Source: Chloroflexota bacterium
GTDB taxonomy: Bacteria > Chloroflexota > Anaerolineae > Aggregatilineales > Phototrophicaceae
Direction of reading: 5' to 3'
NCBI GenBank assembly: GCA_028873975.1
Contig: JAPPMO010000096.1
Coordinates: 51,410 to 115,409, forward strand
Length of the DNA: 64,000 nt
Positions 34,425-43,648 of this stretch are shown in pieces. The notes under the pieces were generated by a model, which saw nothing but the letters and a program-made list of their open reading frames with translations, ran no database searches and had not been told where the DNA came from. Both the position numbers and the translations under genes were made by a program. The stretch's first letter is position 1, and each line of letters begins with the position of its first letter.

Positions 34425-37283
34425 ATGCAATTCACCACGCCATCTGCTGGACTGATATTGTTGATCGCTTTGCCAATAGTCTGGTATGCAGGTTTTCCGC
34501 GTCAGGCCTTCCGCCGCCGCCGCGATATCACCAGCCTGGCCTTGCGAACGGCGATTGTCGTGCTGCTTGTCCTGGCTCTGGCGGGATTACAGAGCGTGCA
34601 GGCGGTTGATCGGCTGGCGGTGGTCTTCCTGGTTGACGCTTCCGATAGTATGGGCGCCGCGGCCGAAGACGCGCAATTGCAGTACATTCGCGGGGCGATC
34701 GCCGGCAAGCAGCCCGACGACGAATGGGCGGTCGTCTTGTTTGGCGACAACGCGGTGCCGGAGAGCGATTTCAGCCGCGTGCAAGAGATTGCTGGTTTCT
34801 CGTCGCTGCCGGTCGCGACGCATACCGATATCGCTAATGCCATTCAAACGGCGCTATCAATGTTCCCGGCCGATGCTTCGCCCCGCATCGTTGTTCTTAG
34901 CGACGGACAGCCGACACAGGGCGACGCCCGCGCGCGCGCGCAACGCGCCGCGGCTTCGGGCGTCGAGATCAGCTATGTGCCGTTTTTCCGCGAGGCGCAG
35001 CCCGACGTCCGCATTACAGAATTGGACGCCCCAAGCCGCGTTGGTGAAAACCAGAGCTTTGATATCGCCGTCGGCATTCATGCGGAGGAAGCGACCTCGG
35101 CGACGCTCTTGATCTTCTCGGGCGGAAGCCTGATCCACGAAGAGGCGCTGAACTTACAGCGGGGCGACACGCGCTTTGCCCTTACGCAGACCAGCGAGAA
35201 GAGCGGGTTTCTTGACTTCACTGCGCAGTTGGTCGTACCGGGCGAGAGCGACAACTACAATCAGAATAATCAATTGGCGGCTTTCAGCCAAGTGATCGGG
35301 CCGGCGCGGGCCTTGCTCGTTCGCGCGAGCGAGGCGGAAGCGCAGAATCTATTGCCGGCCTTGGAGCAAGCCGGTCTGCTGGTAGACGCGGCGCCGCCAG
35401 AGGCTCTGCCGGTGAACATGGCTCAATTGGCCAATTACAAGAGCGTCATTTTGGTCAATGTTCCGGCTACCGAATTGAGCAATGCGCAGATGAATCTGCT
35501 GGATCAGTACGTCAGCGACATTGGCGGCGGCTTGGTAATGATTGGCGGGCCCGAAAGTTATGCGCCCGGCGGCTACTATCAGACGCCTCTGGAGCGTACC
35601 CTGCCAGTGGAGATGCAGATCAAAGACCAGCAGCGTTTGCCCAAATTGACGATTGCCTATTTGATTGATCGCTCCGGCAGTATGGGGCAGATCGGCCGCA
35701 GCGGTGTACCCAACCTGGAATTGGCGAAGCGGGCAATCGTGCTGTCGCTGGGTTTGCTGCAACCGAGCGACCGGGTGGCCATCGGCACTTTTGATACTGG
35801 CGGCGCTTGGGTGGCGCCGTTTCAGCAAGTCAACGACGCGCAGGCCCTGGTCGCCATGACCAATACCATTCGGTCGGGCGGCGGCACGGACATTTTGGCG
35901 GGTTTGCGCCTGGTGGAGCGAGACATCATCAACGAGCCATCGCAGTTGAAGCACCTGATCCTGCTGACCGATGGCGGCGCAAGCCCAACCGGATTGGTGG
36001 AATTGACCGGGTTGCTGCACGAGCAGTTTGACGTCAGCTTATCGTCTATTGCTATCGGTCGCAATCCGGCGGAGTTCCTCGAGCGAATGGCGGAAGCGGG
36101 CGCGGGCAATTATTATCAAGTGGCGGACGTAGCGCAGATTCCCTTGATCTTTGCCCAAGAGACGGTCTTGGCATCGCGCTCGTATATCGTCGAAGAAGAC
36201 TTCACCGCGCGTGTGACGGGCAGCAACGCGATTATCGACGGCATCGGCAGCTTCCCGCCCTTGCGTGGTTATGTGGCGACCACGCCGAAGACTGCCGCCC
36301 AGCGCATCCTCAGCGGACCCGAACCCTATTCCGATCCGATTTTGGCTTCGTGGCAATATGGCTTGGGCCGCGCCGTGGCCTGGACTTCGGACGCCAGCGC
36401 GCGCTGGGCAAACGAATGGGTGACATGGGATGACTTCTCGCGCTTTTGGAGCCAGGCGGTTAACTGGAGCATCAACGCAGGAGCTAACAACAACCTGGAG
36501 ACACGCATCGCCCTGGAAGACGAAAACGCGCGCATTGTGGTCGACGCCCGCGACGACGCGGGGCAGTTCCTGGACGGCTTGTTGTTGAGCGGCGCTGTAT
36601 TGAATCCCGCCGGCGACAGCCGTCGCATGCCCTTGCTGCAGACGGCGCCGGGCCGCTACGAAGCCACCTTCAAACCGCAGAACGAAGGGGCTTATTTCTT
36701 GACGATTAATGGCGGAGCGCAGCTTGATGATGGCGACAGGGCGCTAAGCGATCTCAATGGATGGGTTATGTCCTATTCTCCCGAGTACATCCCTCGCGAA
36801 CCGGATGACCGGCGCCTGGCTGAACTCGCTGAGCTAACTGGCGGCGCCAATCTGGCCCAGGATCCAGCCGATGTCTTCGCCCACAATTTGGGAGAGCGAC
36901 AAGCAGCGGTTGGTATTTGGCAGAACTTGATTTTGCTGGCGCTCATCTTGTTGCCATTCGATATCGCAGTCCGGCGCTTGATCATTACGCGGGGCGATTT
37001 GGCGCGCCTGCGCGCGACCTTGACCGGTCGCCAAAGCGAGGATCAACAGCGCACGCAACGCGTACAGGCTTTGCTCAACGCGCGCGGCCGCAGCCGAGAC
37101 GCGACCGGATACGGCGTGGCGCCGCGGATTGACCCCGATCCGGGTGGGGCGGGGCCCGCTCCGTCCGGGCAGACTGCGCCGGCGCGGTCGGCGAGCGATC
37201 CTCTCGAACATGCGCCGGCAGTGAATCTTGGCGCGAGGCTGCTGCGCAGCCGCGGCAGGCGCCGCTACGAGGTAGAAAATTAA
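34425..37283 (+). CDS. Double von Willebrand A / amidotransferase-like membrane protein, 952 aa
   Basis: Two N-terminal transmembrane helices (about 6-24 and 38-59), then a first VWA domain (about 66-200, MIDAS-like DASDSMG), a linker with beta domain, a region at about 290-395 with a class I glutamine-amidotransferase-like fold (GGGLVMIGGPESYAPGG), a second VWA domain with a better MIDAS motif DRSGSMG at about residue 412, further beta domains and a last transmembrane helix (about 832-855) before a disordered Pro/Arg-rich tail. Such proteins occur in BatA/BatB-type or surface-assembly settings. Orientation places the VWA domains outside. No other Bat gene is adjacent, so its partner is unknown. 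Confidence 0.88.
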   Translation: MQFTTPSAGLILLIALPIVWYAGFPRQAFRRRRDITSLALRTAIVVLLVLALAGLQSVQAVDRLAVVFLVDASDSMGAAAEDAQLQYIRGAIAGKQPDDEWAVVLFGDNAVPESDFSRVQEIAGFSSLPVATHTDIANAIQTALSMFPADASPRIVVLSDGQPTQGDARARAQRAAASGVEISYVPFFREAQPDVRITELDAPSRVGENQSFDIAVGIHAEEATSATLLIFSGGSLIHEEALNLQRGDTRFALTQTSEKSGFLDFTAQLVVPGESDNYNQNNQLAAFSQVIGPARALLVRASEAEAQNLLPALEQAGLLVDAAPPEALPVNMAQLANYKSVILVNVPATELSNAQMNLLDQYVSDIGGGLVMIGGPESYAPGGYYQTPLERTLPVEMQIKDQQRLPKLTIAYLIDRSGSMGQIGRSGVPNLELAKRAIVLSLGLLQPSDRVAIGTFDTGGAWVAPFQQVNDAQALVAMTNTIRSGGGTDILAGLRLVERDIINEPSQLKHLILLTDGGASPTGLVELTGLLHEQFDVSLSSIAIGRNPAEFLERMAEAGAGNYYQVADVAQIPLIFAQETVLASRSYIVEEDFTARVTGSNAIIDGIGSFPPLRGYVATTPKTAAQRILSGPEPYSDPILASWQYGLGRAVAWTSDASARWANEWVTWDDFSRFWSQAVNWSINAGANNNLETRIALEDENARIVVDARDDAGQFLDGLLLSGAVLNPAGDSRRMPLLQTAPGRYEATFKPQNEGAYFLTINGGAQLDDGDRALSDLNGWVMSYSPEYIPREPDDRRLAELAELTGGANLAQDPADVFAHNLGERQAAVGIWQNLILLALILLPFDIAVRRLIITRGDLARLRATLTGRQSEDQQRTQRVQALLNARGRSRDATGYGVAPRIDPDPGGAGPAPSGQTAPARSASDPLEHAPAVNLGARLLRSRGRRRYEVEN

Positions 37284-37296
37284 GCGGCGGCCGGCG

Positions 37297-38325
37297 TCAA
37301 TGATCGGCCTCGCAGCCAGCCCCCTCTTCAACGACGCTTTCGTCCACGTAAACAGATTGTTCCATGCTGTCGCTGATCTGGTTTTCGTGCAGATACGCGT
37401 ATGAGCCGTACAAGACGCTGAGACCGTTTAGCGCGCTGCCTGCGATCGTATTCCCTGACAAGAAGGCTTCGGAGTGATAGTCGACGGTGATGCCATTGCC
37501 ATTGCGGATACTTTGTGAATCAATATCGCTCACGGTATCGATAACGAGATTGTCGCATACCAGCGCCATGGACATATCCAGGACATTGATGCCGATACCG
37601 GTTGTGCCGGCGACGGTATTGCCCAACACATCAGCATGGGACATTTCTGTGACAGCGATGCCATATTCTCCATTTTGTCGCACGATGTTGTCATTAATGT
37701 GAATCATCGAAGTCATATTGGTATAAATCCCGCCATGAGCATTGCCGAAGACGATGTTCCCAGTGACGCGCGATTCCGGCCATTGCATGGTGTTGGTGAC
37801 ATGGATGCCGAATCCATAGGGCGCTTGCGCGTTGATAACCGAATTGTTCAATATGTCTGCCGCGCCGAGGCGTACTTTGATACCCGCCAGGCGGCTGCCC
37901 AGAACCGTGTTGCCTTGAATCTTGATCGCCCGGCTGTTTGTGACGAAGATGCCATATTCACCGCCAACGATCGTTAGTCCCTCGATGGAAACGGCATCGG
38001 TGTCACGGATAGCGACCACGGACCTATCATCACTTGGGGCGACCAGGGTCACTTGAGCGCGCTCTAGGGCGCGCAGCGTCAGCGGCCGTCCAATGATCAG
38101 GGCTTCGCGATAAGCGCCGGCGGCGATTTCGATGACAGCGTGATCGGGCGCGTCGGCGATTGCCGCGGCAATGCTCTCGTAATCTTCCGGCACGCGCAGC
38201 GTCACGACCATGCCCAAAGCGCTTGGCAATTGCGCCAGCAGCAGGAGGGCGCACAATGGAGCAAACAATGGCAAACCGGCGATTCTATTCGGTCTTGCCA
38301 GCGCGTCAAAAATCCCGCCAATCAT
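37297..38325 (-). CDS. Secreted right-handed beta-helix (NosD-like) protein
   Basis: A signal peptide or anchor (about 12-38) precedes a parallel beta-helix domain with many PbH1-type repeats (residues about 60-330: IQGNTVLGSRLAGIKVR, VTGNIVFGNAHGGIYTN, INDNIVRQNGEYGIAVTE). NosD-family proteins have been linked to copper insertion, but the same fold also occurs in polysaccharide lyases and epimerases. It is the last gene of the sugar ABC importer operon, seven bases after the MalG-type permease, so a role with the sugar substrate is the simpler reading. No catalytic residues could be named. Confidence 0.83.
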   Translation of the reverse strand: MIGGIFDALARPNRIAGLPLFAPLCALLLLAQLPSALGMVVTLRVPEDYESIAAAIADAPDHAVIEIAAGAYREALIIGRPLTLRALERAQVTLVAPSDDRSVVAIRDTDAVSIEGLTIVGGEYGIFVTNSRAIKIQGNTVLGSRLAGIKVRLGAADILNNSVINAQAPYGFGIHVTNTMQWPESRVTGNIVFGNAHGGIYTNMTSMIHINDNIVRQNGEYGIAVTEMSHADVLGNTVAGTTGIGINVLDMSMALVCDNLVIDTVSDIDSQSIRNGNGITVDYHSEAFLSGNTIAGSALNGLSVLYGSYAYLHENQISDSMEQSVYVDESVVEEGAGCEADH

Positions 38326-38332
38326 GTTTGAT

Positions 38333-39931
38333 TTATCCCTTGACGGCGCCGGCCGTGACGCCGCGAACGAAATAACGTTGCAGGCTGAAGAACACGAGCA
38401 AAGGTACGAGCATGGTAATGAAGGCGCCGGAAGCGAGGATATCCCACTCGTTGGCGTATTGGCCTACGAGTTGTCGAATGCCTACTGTTAGCGGGAACTT
38501 CTGTTGGTCAACCAGGAAGATCAGCGCGTTCATCAGGTCGTTCCATACCCAGACAAACTGAAAAATGGCCAGGGACGCGAGCGCGGGCAGCGAAAGCGGC
38601 AGGACAATGCGGAAGAACATGCCGAATTCTGAAGCGCCGTCGACGCGCGCGGCTTCAAAGAGTTCACCGGGCAGATCGCGGAAAAAGTTGTAAAGCAGAA
38701 AAATAGCGAAAGGCGTCCCGTAGGATGAATGCGCGATCCAGATGCCGGGCCAGGTGCCGATCAGATTGGCCGCATTTAGCATGCGCAGAACCGGGATCCA
38801 AGTGGTTTGCAGCGGCACGATCAACATGGCGATCGCCAGCAGATAGAAGACATTGCGATAGGGCAGGTCCAGCCAGGCGAAGGCGTAAGCCGCCATGGCC
38901 GCAATTGCGATCGGTATGATTGTGCTGGGAATTGTGATGATGAAACTGTTTTTGAAGAAGTTGAGAAATCCCGGCTCGGCCAACTGCTCCCGAGTGAATA
39001 CTTCCTCATAGTTCTCCAGCGTCAGTAGCGGATTCTGGATGCCGAGTTCCATCTCAACCGCACCGGCGAAGTCCGCGGCGGTTTTGAATTCAAAGCGACC
39101 GTCGGCGCTGACCTGAAGCGTCCCAGCCAGCGGCAGTTGCATCGACGCCCCAGCCTCGGCGGTTTGCAGCGGACCACCGGCGCGTTGCATTGCGTAGCTA
39201 ATTGTGAAAGGCGGGTTGGCAATGACACGCTGATCGATCGTCGCCTCGAAGACGCCGACAAAGCTCGCGCGCGGCTCGAATTCATAACTGCCGTCTGCGT
39301 TGACGATGATCTTGCCAGCGCGCGGCACACGCTCCGCCTCGCCGATTTCCTCAATGACCAGTTCGCCCTGAATAAATTCGAATCCTTGCAGCTGGAACTC
39401 GACCGCAAAGGGCGTTGTCGAGCTTTCGATTGTGGCCACGAAAGCGCCGGAGTAACCAGCCGCCGGCGCGAAGTCGTAGGAGCCGTCGGCATGAACAGTG
39501 ACCGTTCCCAGGCCCTCAAGCGCGATGGGCTGGTCAAATTCCTCGACCGCGAGCGTGCCGATGATCTGCTGGACGCGAACCCGGCCAATGGTGGCGGGGG
39601 GCAGGCCCTCAACCGCGTCAGTCAGTAAATTTCCGCTTAGGGTCTCGCCAGCGACGATGGTATTCTCGCCGCTTTCGCCTGCCGCAACGACTTCGATTTC
39701 CCAATGATTATCGGTAACGGTACGGGCGCCGCTGGCGATGGTCCACCAGCCGGAAGCTGAGATGTCGCCGCGTGTGCGAAAGGATGTGACAGCCAAGCCC
39801 ACCGAGGGAACAAGCCAAATGATGCCGATGATCAGCAAAATCGCGTGAACCGGACCCCGCCGAGTCAAGGCGACAAGCGCCTCGGTCAGGCTCGGGCGCC
39901 GCCCGCTGTAGCTTGCCGATTGCGCGTCCAA
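38333..39931 (-). CDS. MalG-type sugar ABC permease with large extracytoplasmic repeat insert
   Basis: The 532-residue protein is about 250 residues longer than usual MalG-type permeases. Transmembrane helix 1 is at 28-48. The segment from about 52 to 315 is an insert made of three related beta units (VTVHADGSYDFAPAAGYSGAF, IIVNADGSYEFEPRASFVGVF, LQVSADGRFEFKTAADFAGA), the tandem-95/cadherin-like pattern of surface proteins. From about 320 the normal permease core resumes with five helices and the EAA loop (ELFEAARVDGASEFGMFF). The insert would be in the first loop, outside the membrane, facing the binding protein. Its role may be to capture sugar or the binding protein (inference). Confidence 0.9.
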   Translation of the reverse strand: MDAQSASYSGRRPSLTEALVALTRRGPVHAILLIIGIIWLVPSVGLAVTSFRTRGDISASGWWTIASGARTVTDNHWEIEVVAAGESGENTIVAGETLSGNLLTDAVEGLPPATIGRVRVQQIIGTLAVEEFDQPIALEGLGTVTVHADGSYDFAPAAGYSGAFVATIESSTTPFAVEFQLQGFEFIQGELVIEEIGEAERVPRAGKIIVNADGSYEFEPRASFVGVFEATIDQRVIANPPFTISYAMQRAGGPLQTAEAGASMQLPLAGTLQVSADGRFEFKTAADFAGAVEMELGIQNPLLTLENYEEVFTREQLAEPGFLNFFKNSFIITIPSTIIPIAIAAMAAYAFAWLDLPYRNVFYLLAIAMLIVPLQTTWIPVLRMLNAANLIGTWPGIWIAHSSYGTPFAIFLLYNFFRDLPGELFEAARVDGASEFGMFFRIVLPLSLPALASLAIFQFVWVWNDLMNALIFLVDQQKFPLTVGIRQLVGQYANEWDILASGAFITMLVPLLVFFSLQRYFVRGVTAGAVKG

Positions 39932-39938
39932 AGCGTCC

Positions 39939-40844
39939 TCATATCTCGCGGCGAACTTGCCGCAACTGATAAATGATGAAGGGCAGGACGAGCAGCAGCA
40001 GAATCACCGCCACTGCGCTGCCATAACCGGTTCGATTGTTGTTGAAGGTCTCCCAAAATACGGTGTAGCCGATGATGCGGGTTGCGCCGCGTGGCGCGCC
40101 CTTTGTCATCACCAGCACCAGGTCGATCATTTTCAGCGCATTGATGATCATAGTGACGGCGACGAATGTCATCGGTCCGCTAAGCATTGGGGCGGAAACG
40201 CGCCAGAACAATTGCCAGGCATTGGCGCCGTCGATCTTTCCGGCGTCGTGTATCTCTTCGGGAATGGCTTTATAGGCGGCCGAAAGCACAACGACGGATA
40301 GACCGGTCCAAATCCAGACGCCGGCGAAAATCACCGCCAGGTTGGCGACTTCTACGCTGCCCAACCAGGCGGTCGGCTGGAAATCCGGGATGATTGACGC
40401 CAGAAAGGCGTTGAGGGAGCCGAGGTTGGGATTCTGGTTATAGAGGAGGCGAAAGATGACCGCAGCGGCGGTGGCGGAGATGGCCATCGGCATGAATACG
40501 ATAGATTTGATAATCGCTTCGTATTTGACCTTGTCGGATAGCACAGCGACCAAAAGTCCAATCAGGACGACGGCTGTCGGAAAAATGATGAGCCAGGCAA
40601 AGCTGTTGATCAGCGCGCCGCTGAAGGCTCCGTCTTCAAAACTCAAGAAAAAGCGATCTTCGGTCAATAGGATGCGATAGTTATCAAGCCCGACGAATTC
40701 TTTGGCCGGTGTTGTGATCGTGCCCCGGGTGAAACTCAGTATGATGGTGACGATCGTCGGGTAGACGTAAAAGAGCGCCATCGCGATCAGCGCCGGACCG
40801 GCGAAGAGCCAGGGAATCAATTTGCTGAATCTGCTCGATTGCAT
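39939..40844 (-). CDS. MalF-type sugar ABC permease
   Basis: A 301-residue permease with about six transmembrane helices and the cytoplasmic EAA loop (EEIHDAGKIDGANAWQLFWR), followed by the usual W-x-x-F-N-N-N end of the family (FWETFNNNRTGYG). N-terminal signature: LIPWLFAGPALIAMALFYVY. It pairs with the MalG-type permease seven bases downstream and the binding protein upstream. No ATPase gene is present in the window, so a shared MsmK-like ATPase from elsewhere must power the importer, as is common in this family. Confidence 0.94.
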   Translation of the reverse strand: MQSSRFSKLIPWLFAGPALIAMALFYVYPTIVTIILSFTRGTITTPAKEFVGLDNYRILLTEDRFFLSFEDGAFSGALINSFAWLIIFPTAVVLIGLLVAVLSDKVKYEAIIKSIVFMPMAISATAAAVIFRLLYNQNPNLGSLNAFLASIIPDFQPTAWLGSVEVANLAVIFAGVWIWTGLSVVVLSAAYKAIPEEIHDAGKIDGANAWQLFWRVSAPMLSGPMTFVAVTMIINALKMIDLVLVMTKGAPRGATRIIGYTVFWETFNNNRTGYGSAVAVILLLLVLPFIIYQLRQVRREI

Positions 40845-40905
40845 AAGATGCGTCGCAGCGCAAGCGCTTGTATTTCGCTCAAGGCGGCGGACAGAGGAAC
40901 AACAA

Positions 40906-40935
40906 GAGAGGACAGTCCGCGAGGACTGCCCTCTC
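40906..40935. repeat. Intercistronic hairpin between binding protein and permease
   Basis: A 13-base stem (GAGAGGACAGTCC with GGACTGCCCTCTC, one mismatch) around GCGA sits 20 bases past the binding-protein stop. In such operons a hairpin here usually protects the first mRNA segment and lowers downstream permease output. It lacks a strong T-run, so it is unlikely to be a full terminator. Confidence 0.7.
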
Positions 40936-40954
40936 GACGGAAGTTGCTTTTGGT

Positions 40955-42244
40955 CTATCCACCGTAGGCGGTATCGGCCACGTCCTCGATGAATTGGGCG
41001 ACCTCTTGTACTGCGTCGGGATTGGCGACCAGGTCTTGCAAGCCGGTGAACATGGCGTCGCCGCCGATCGCGCCGGGCGCCAGGTCGGAGCCGTCAAAGG
41101 CGACATAATTGGCGTTGGCGACCATGGCCGCCGCAGCGCCATCGCATGGCTCGGCGTAGACATCGGCGGAAACGTTGTAGTTGGCTGACAATTGCGGTCC
41201 CGTTTCCTGGATCGCTATCAATTCCTGGGCTTCGGCGCCAGCCATCCAGCGCATGTATTCGCGCACTTCGGGCCGGTCGTTGTACATCAGCCAGAAGTTG
41301 CCGCCAAGCACAACTGAGTTGGCGAACTCCTCGTTGATTGTGGGGAATTGGAAGTAGCCGAAATCATCGGGGCAGGTCTGGCCCGGGAAGTTTGCCATGG
41401 CGAAACTGCGCATGAAGCTGGCGAGCGGGAAGAGCCCGGCTTCACCGTTCATCACGGCGTCCATGGCGCCGATGAAACCGCGGGCAAGCGTCCCGTCCGC
41501 GCCGCCAGCCAGGCGCGTGTCGGTCGGCGATACCGCCTCGGCGAAATGTTCCAGCGCGCTGATGACGGTGGGATCGGTCCATTCAACTTCGTGCGTCACG
41601 AAGAGCTTGTGGTACATATCGGGACCGGCGATGTTGAGATAGAGGTTCTCGAAGAAGTCGGTCAGCGTCCAGCCATCCAAAGCGCCGAGCGCCAAAGGCG
41701 CTATGCCTTCTTCCACCAGAATATCAAGGTACTCAATGAACTCGTCCCAGGTTGTGGGCGCGTCTTCGCCGATATCTTCAAAGACATCGCTGCGGCGCCA
41801 GGCGAGGCTCTTGGAACTGACCGCGCTGATAACGCCGTAGAATTCGCCATCCACCGAACCCAGATCAATGAGCGCCTGACCGTAATTGGCCGCGACAAAC
41901 TCTGGCGTGAGCACCGGGTCGTCGCCGCTGGTCAAGGGTATGATCAAGCCTTCGCGCGCCAATTCAGCCATGACGCCGGGGCGCGGCATGCCGGATAGAT
42001 CGGGCGGGTTGCCGGCGCTGGCCATGATTTGCGGCAGCAGGTGGCAATCGCGATCGTCGATATGTTCAACTTCAATGCCCGTTTGTTCAGTGAATACCGC
42101 GTTGACGGCATTGAAGCCGATGCCTTCTGGACCGCCCCAACAGGTTACGACAGTGACTTTGGGCGCATCCTGCGCCAGCAACGTCGCCGGGATGAGCAAC
42201 AGCATGATGAGTAGCAGCAATCCTAAATTGAGAAGTCTTCGCAT
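40955..42244 (-). CDS. Sugar ABC transporter substrate-binding protein
   Basis: A 429-residue extracytoplasmic solute-binding protein of the family-1 (MalE-like) type. A signal peptide covers residues 1-24 (MRRLLNLGLLLLIMLLLIPA, cut near LAQDAP). Motifs: FTEQTGIEVEHIDD, the WDEFIEYLDILVEEG segment, and the PLASFMRSF stretch. The mature protein has no lipobox Cys, so it may be periplasmic, or held by another anchor in a monoderm-like cell. The start at 42244 has AAAGGA in front of it. It heads the operon binding protein-MalF-MalG-beta-helix. Sugar specificity is unknown. Confidence 0.94.
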   Translation of the reverse strand: MRRLLNLGLLLLIMLLLIPATLLAQDAPKVTVVTCWGGPEGIGFNAVNAVFTEQTGIEVEHIDDRDCHLLPQIMASAGNPPDLSGMPRPGVMAELAREGLIIPLTSGDDPVLTPEFVAANYGQALIDLGSVDGEFYGVISAVSSKSLAWRRSDVFEDIGEDAPTTWDEFIEYLDILVEEGIAPLALGALDGWTLTDFFENLYLNIAGPDMYHKLFVTHEVEWTDPTVISALEHFAEAVSPTDTRLAGGADGTLARGFIGAMDAVMNGEAGLFPLASFMRSFAMANFPGQTCPDDFGYFQFPTINEEFANSVVLGGNFWLMYNDRPEVREYMRWMAGAEAQELIAIQETGPQLSANYNVSADVYAEPCDGAAAAMVANANYVAFDGSDLAPGAIGGDAMFTGLQDLVANPDAVQEVAQFIEDVADTAYGG

Positions 42245-42430
42245 GATAAGCGTCCTTTCTTTACCTGCGACTATTCGTTGACAGATCGTATGGCGGGGCA
42301 CCAAGCCATTTCCAGTGGATCGGGCGCTGGTTTATGGGAACGCGTCCGCCGCGACCTCAACTATACTTTACCGCGCCTGCAATTGCGCCGCAAGAAATCT
42401 GACGCGAACGACGCCCAGCTTTCAACTGAG

Positions 42431-42919
42431 TCAACGCTGCGACAGAAACACCGTGAAATCGACATTCCCGGGCGAGTGACCGAAGCCCGTCAGTAGCGCC
42501 GCGCATTCGGCGCGATGCTGTGTGCCGTGATTGACGACATGCGCCAGGCAATGCCAGAGGACGCGCTGGCGCATTATGCCGCCTCCTTCATAACTGACTG
42601 TGCCAGCCAGATCATCGTCTGACAGGCTGTTCAGGTAATCCCAGAAGGCGGCGCGTTCCTCTGCCCAGCGCGCGCGAATTGCCGAAACATCGGCGAAGTC
42701 TTCCGGCTGCAGCCATTCGACGTGTTCGCTGGTTTTCAGGAGGATGCGCCAGGCGTACTCGGCTTCCATCAGATGGACCAGCGTCCCGCGCAGGCTGCCC
42801 CAGCCAAATTCCTTGGGCGCGGTCAACTGCTCAATCGAAACTTTCTTCGCCGTATCCAGGATGCGTTCATTTGCCCAATCGTTGTATTTGAAGAGCAGCT
42901 CAATTTCTTTGAACTTCAT
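42431..42919 (-). CDS. DinB family protein, downstream member of overlapping pair
   Basis: A 162-residue four-helix DinB protein. N-terminus KYNDWANERILDTAKK, first metal His in GTLVHLMEAEYAW, last His cluster in HVVNHGTQHRAECAALLTGF. It shares the same layout and much sequence with the next gene, including the identical block HRAECAALLTGFGHSPG. The ATG at 42919 has GGAGA before it and falls within the last 20 bases of the upstream DinB gene, indicating a tandem duplication under one transcript. Function of this DinB subgroup is unknown. Confidence 0.92.
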   Translation of the reverse strand: MKFKEIELLFKYNDWANERILDTAKKVSIEQLTAPKEFGWGSLRGTLVHLMEAEYAWRILLKTSEHVEWLQPEDFADVSAIRARWAEERAAFWDYLNSLSDDDLAGTVSYEGGGIMRQRVLWHCLAHVVNHGTQHRAECAALLTGFGHSPGNVDFTVFLSQR

Positions 42920-43433
42920 CAGTGTCTCCGTCTTGATGTTTGTGCCGGCTGCTGAGGAAAAGGGTGAAATCGACATCGCCCGGCGAATGCCCGAAACCGG
43001 TGAGCAGAGCGGCGCATTCGGCGCGGTGCTGCGTGCCGTGGTTGACCACATGCGTCAGGCATTGCCACAAGACCCAGCGATACTCGGTGTCGCCTCGTTG
43101 GCTGATTACCGGTCGGTAGAGGTCCGCGTCAGTCAGCGCATTCAGAAAGGTCCAGAGCGCTTGGTTTTCCAGCTCCCAGCGCTGGCGCAGCGCAGCCACA
43201 TCCTGGAAATCCTCGTCTCTCAACAGATCGCGCGAACCCGTTTCGTCGTTCAGGAACTTGCGCCAGCCAAATTCAGCGTCGAGGATGTGGACCAGCGCTC
43301 CGCGCAGGCTGCCCCAGCCGAGTTCGTTGGGCGTCCTCAATTGTTCTTGTGTCAGATTTTCGGCCGCCGCGAGAATGCGCTTGTTTGCCCAATCGTTGTA
43401 TTGGTAAAGCAGTTTGATGTCATCGGTCTTCAT
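42900..43433 (-). CDS. DinB family protein, upstream member of overlapping pair
   Basis: A 177-residue DinB protein with QYNDWANKRILAAAE, His in GALVHILDAEFGWR, and HVVNHGTQHRAECAALLTGF. It has a short charged C-terminal extension (HKHQDGDTDEVQRN) that overlaps the start of the second DinB gene by 20 bases in another frame. The start at 43433 (MKTDDIKLL) parallels MKFKEIELL in its sibling. Metal-binding His are kept in both, so both are probably active. Confidence 0.92.
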   Translation of the reverse strand: MKTDDIKLLYQYNDWANKRILAAAENLTQEQLRTPNELGWGSLRGALVHILDAEFGWRKFLNDETGSRDLLRDEDFQDVAALRQRWELENQALWTFLNALTDADLYRPVISQRGDTEYRWVLWQCLTHVVNHGTQHRAECAALLTGFGHSPGDVDFTLFLSSRHKHQDGDTDEVQRN

Positions 43434-43537
43434 GCTGGCTCCTGTCATTTGACGGTGTCGGCGTCTAATTGCGCGCGCTTCAATGTTATAATCTTATTGC
43501 TTGCGCGCGAGACTTATTCTACCGATGGTTCCATGCC

Positions 43538-43648
43538 ATGAGGACTGTGAATTTTGACCGGGCGGTAGCCCATTACGATGCGACGCTCGCCTTTCGATCC
43601 GGCGTCGCTCGGGCATTTGATTCACCTGCGAATCGGGGACGAACTTGA
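43538..43648 (+). pseudogene. N-terminal remnant of a SAM-dependent methyltransferase gene
   Basis: A 36-codon frame MRTVNFDRAVAHYDATLAFR followed by SGVARAF is the typical start of class I SAM methyltransferases (the F-D-R-x-A-x-x-Y-D-A-T-x-x-F pattern). It stops before any SAM-binding motif, overlapping the first codon of the exchanger gene. It may be the scar of a deleted gene, or could act as a short upstream frame. Confidence 0.5.
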
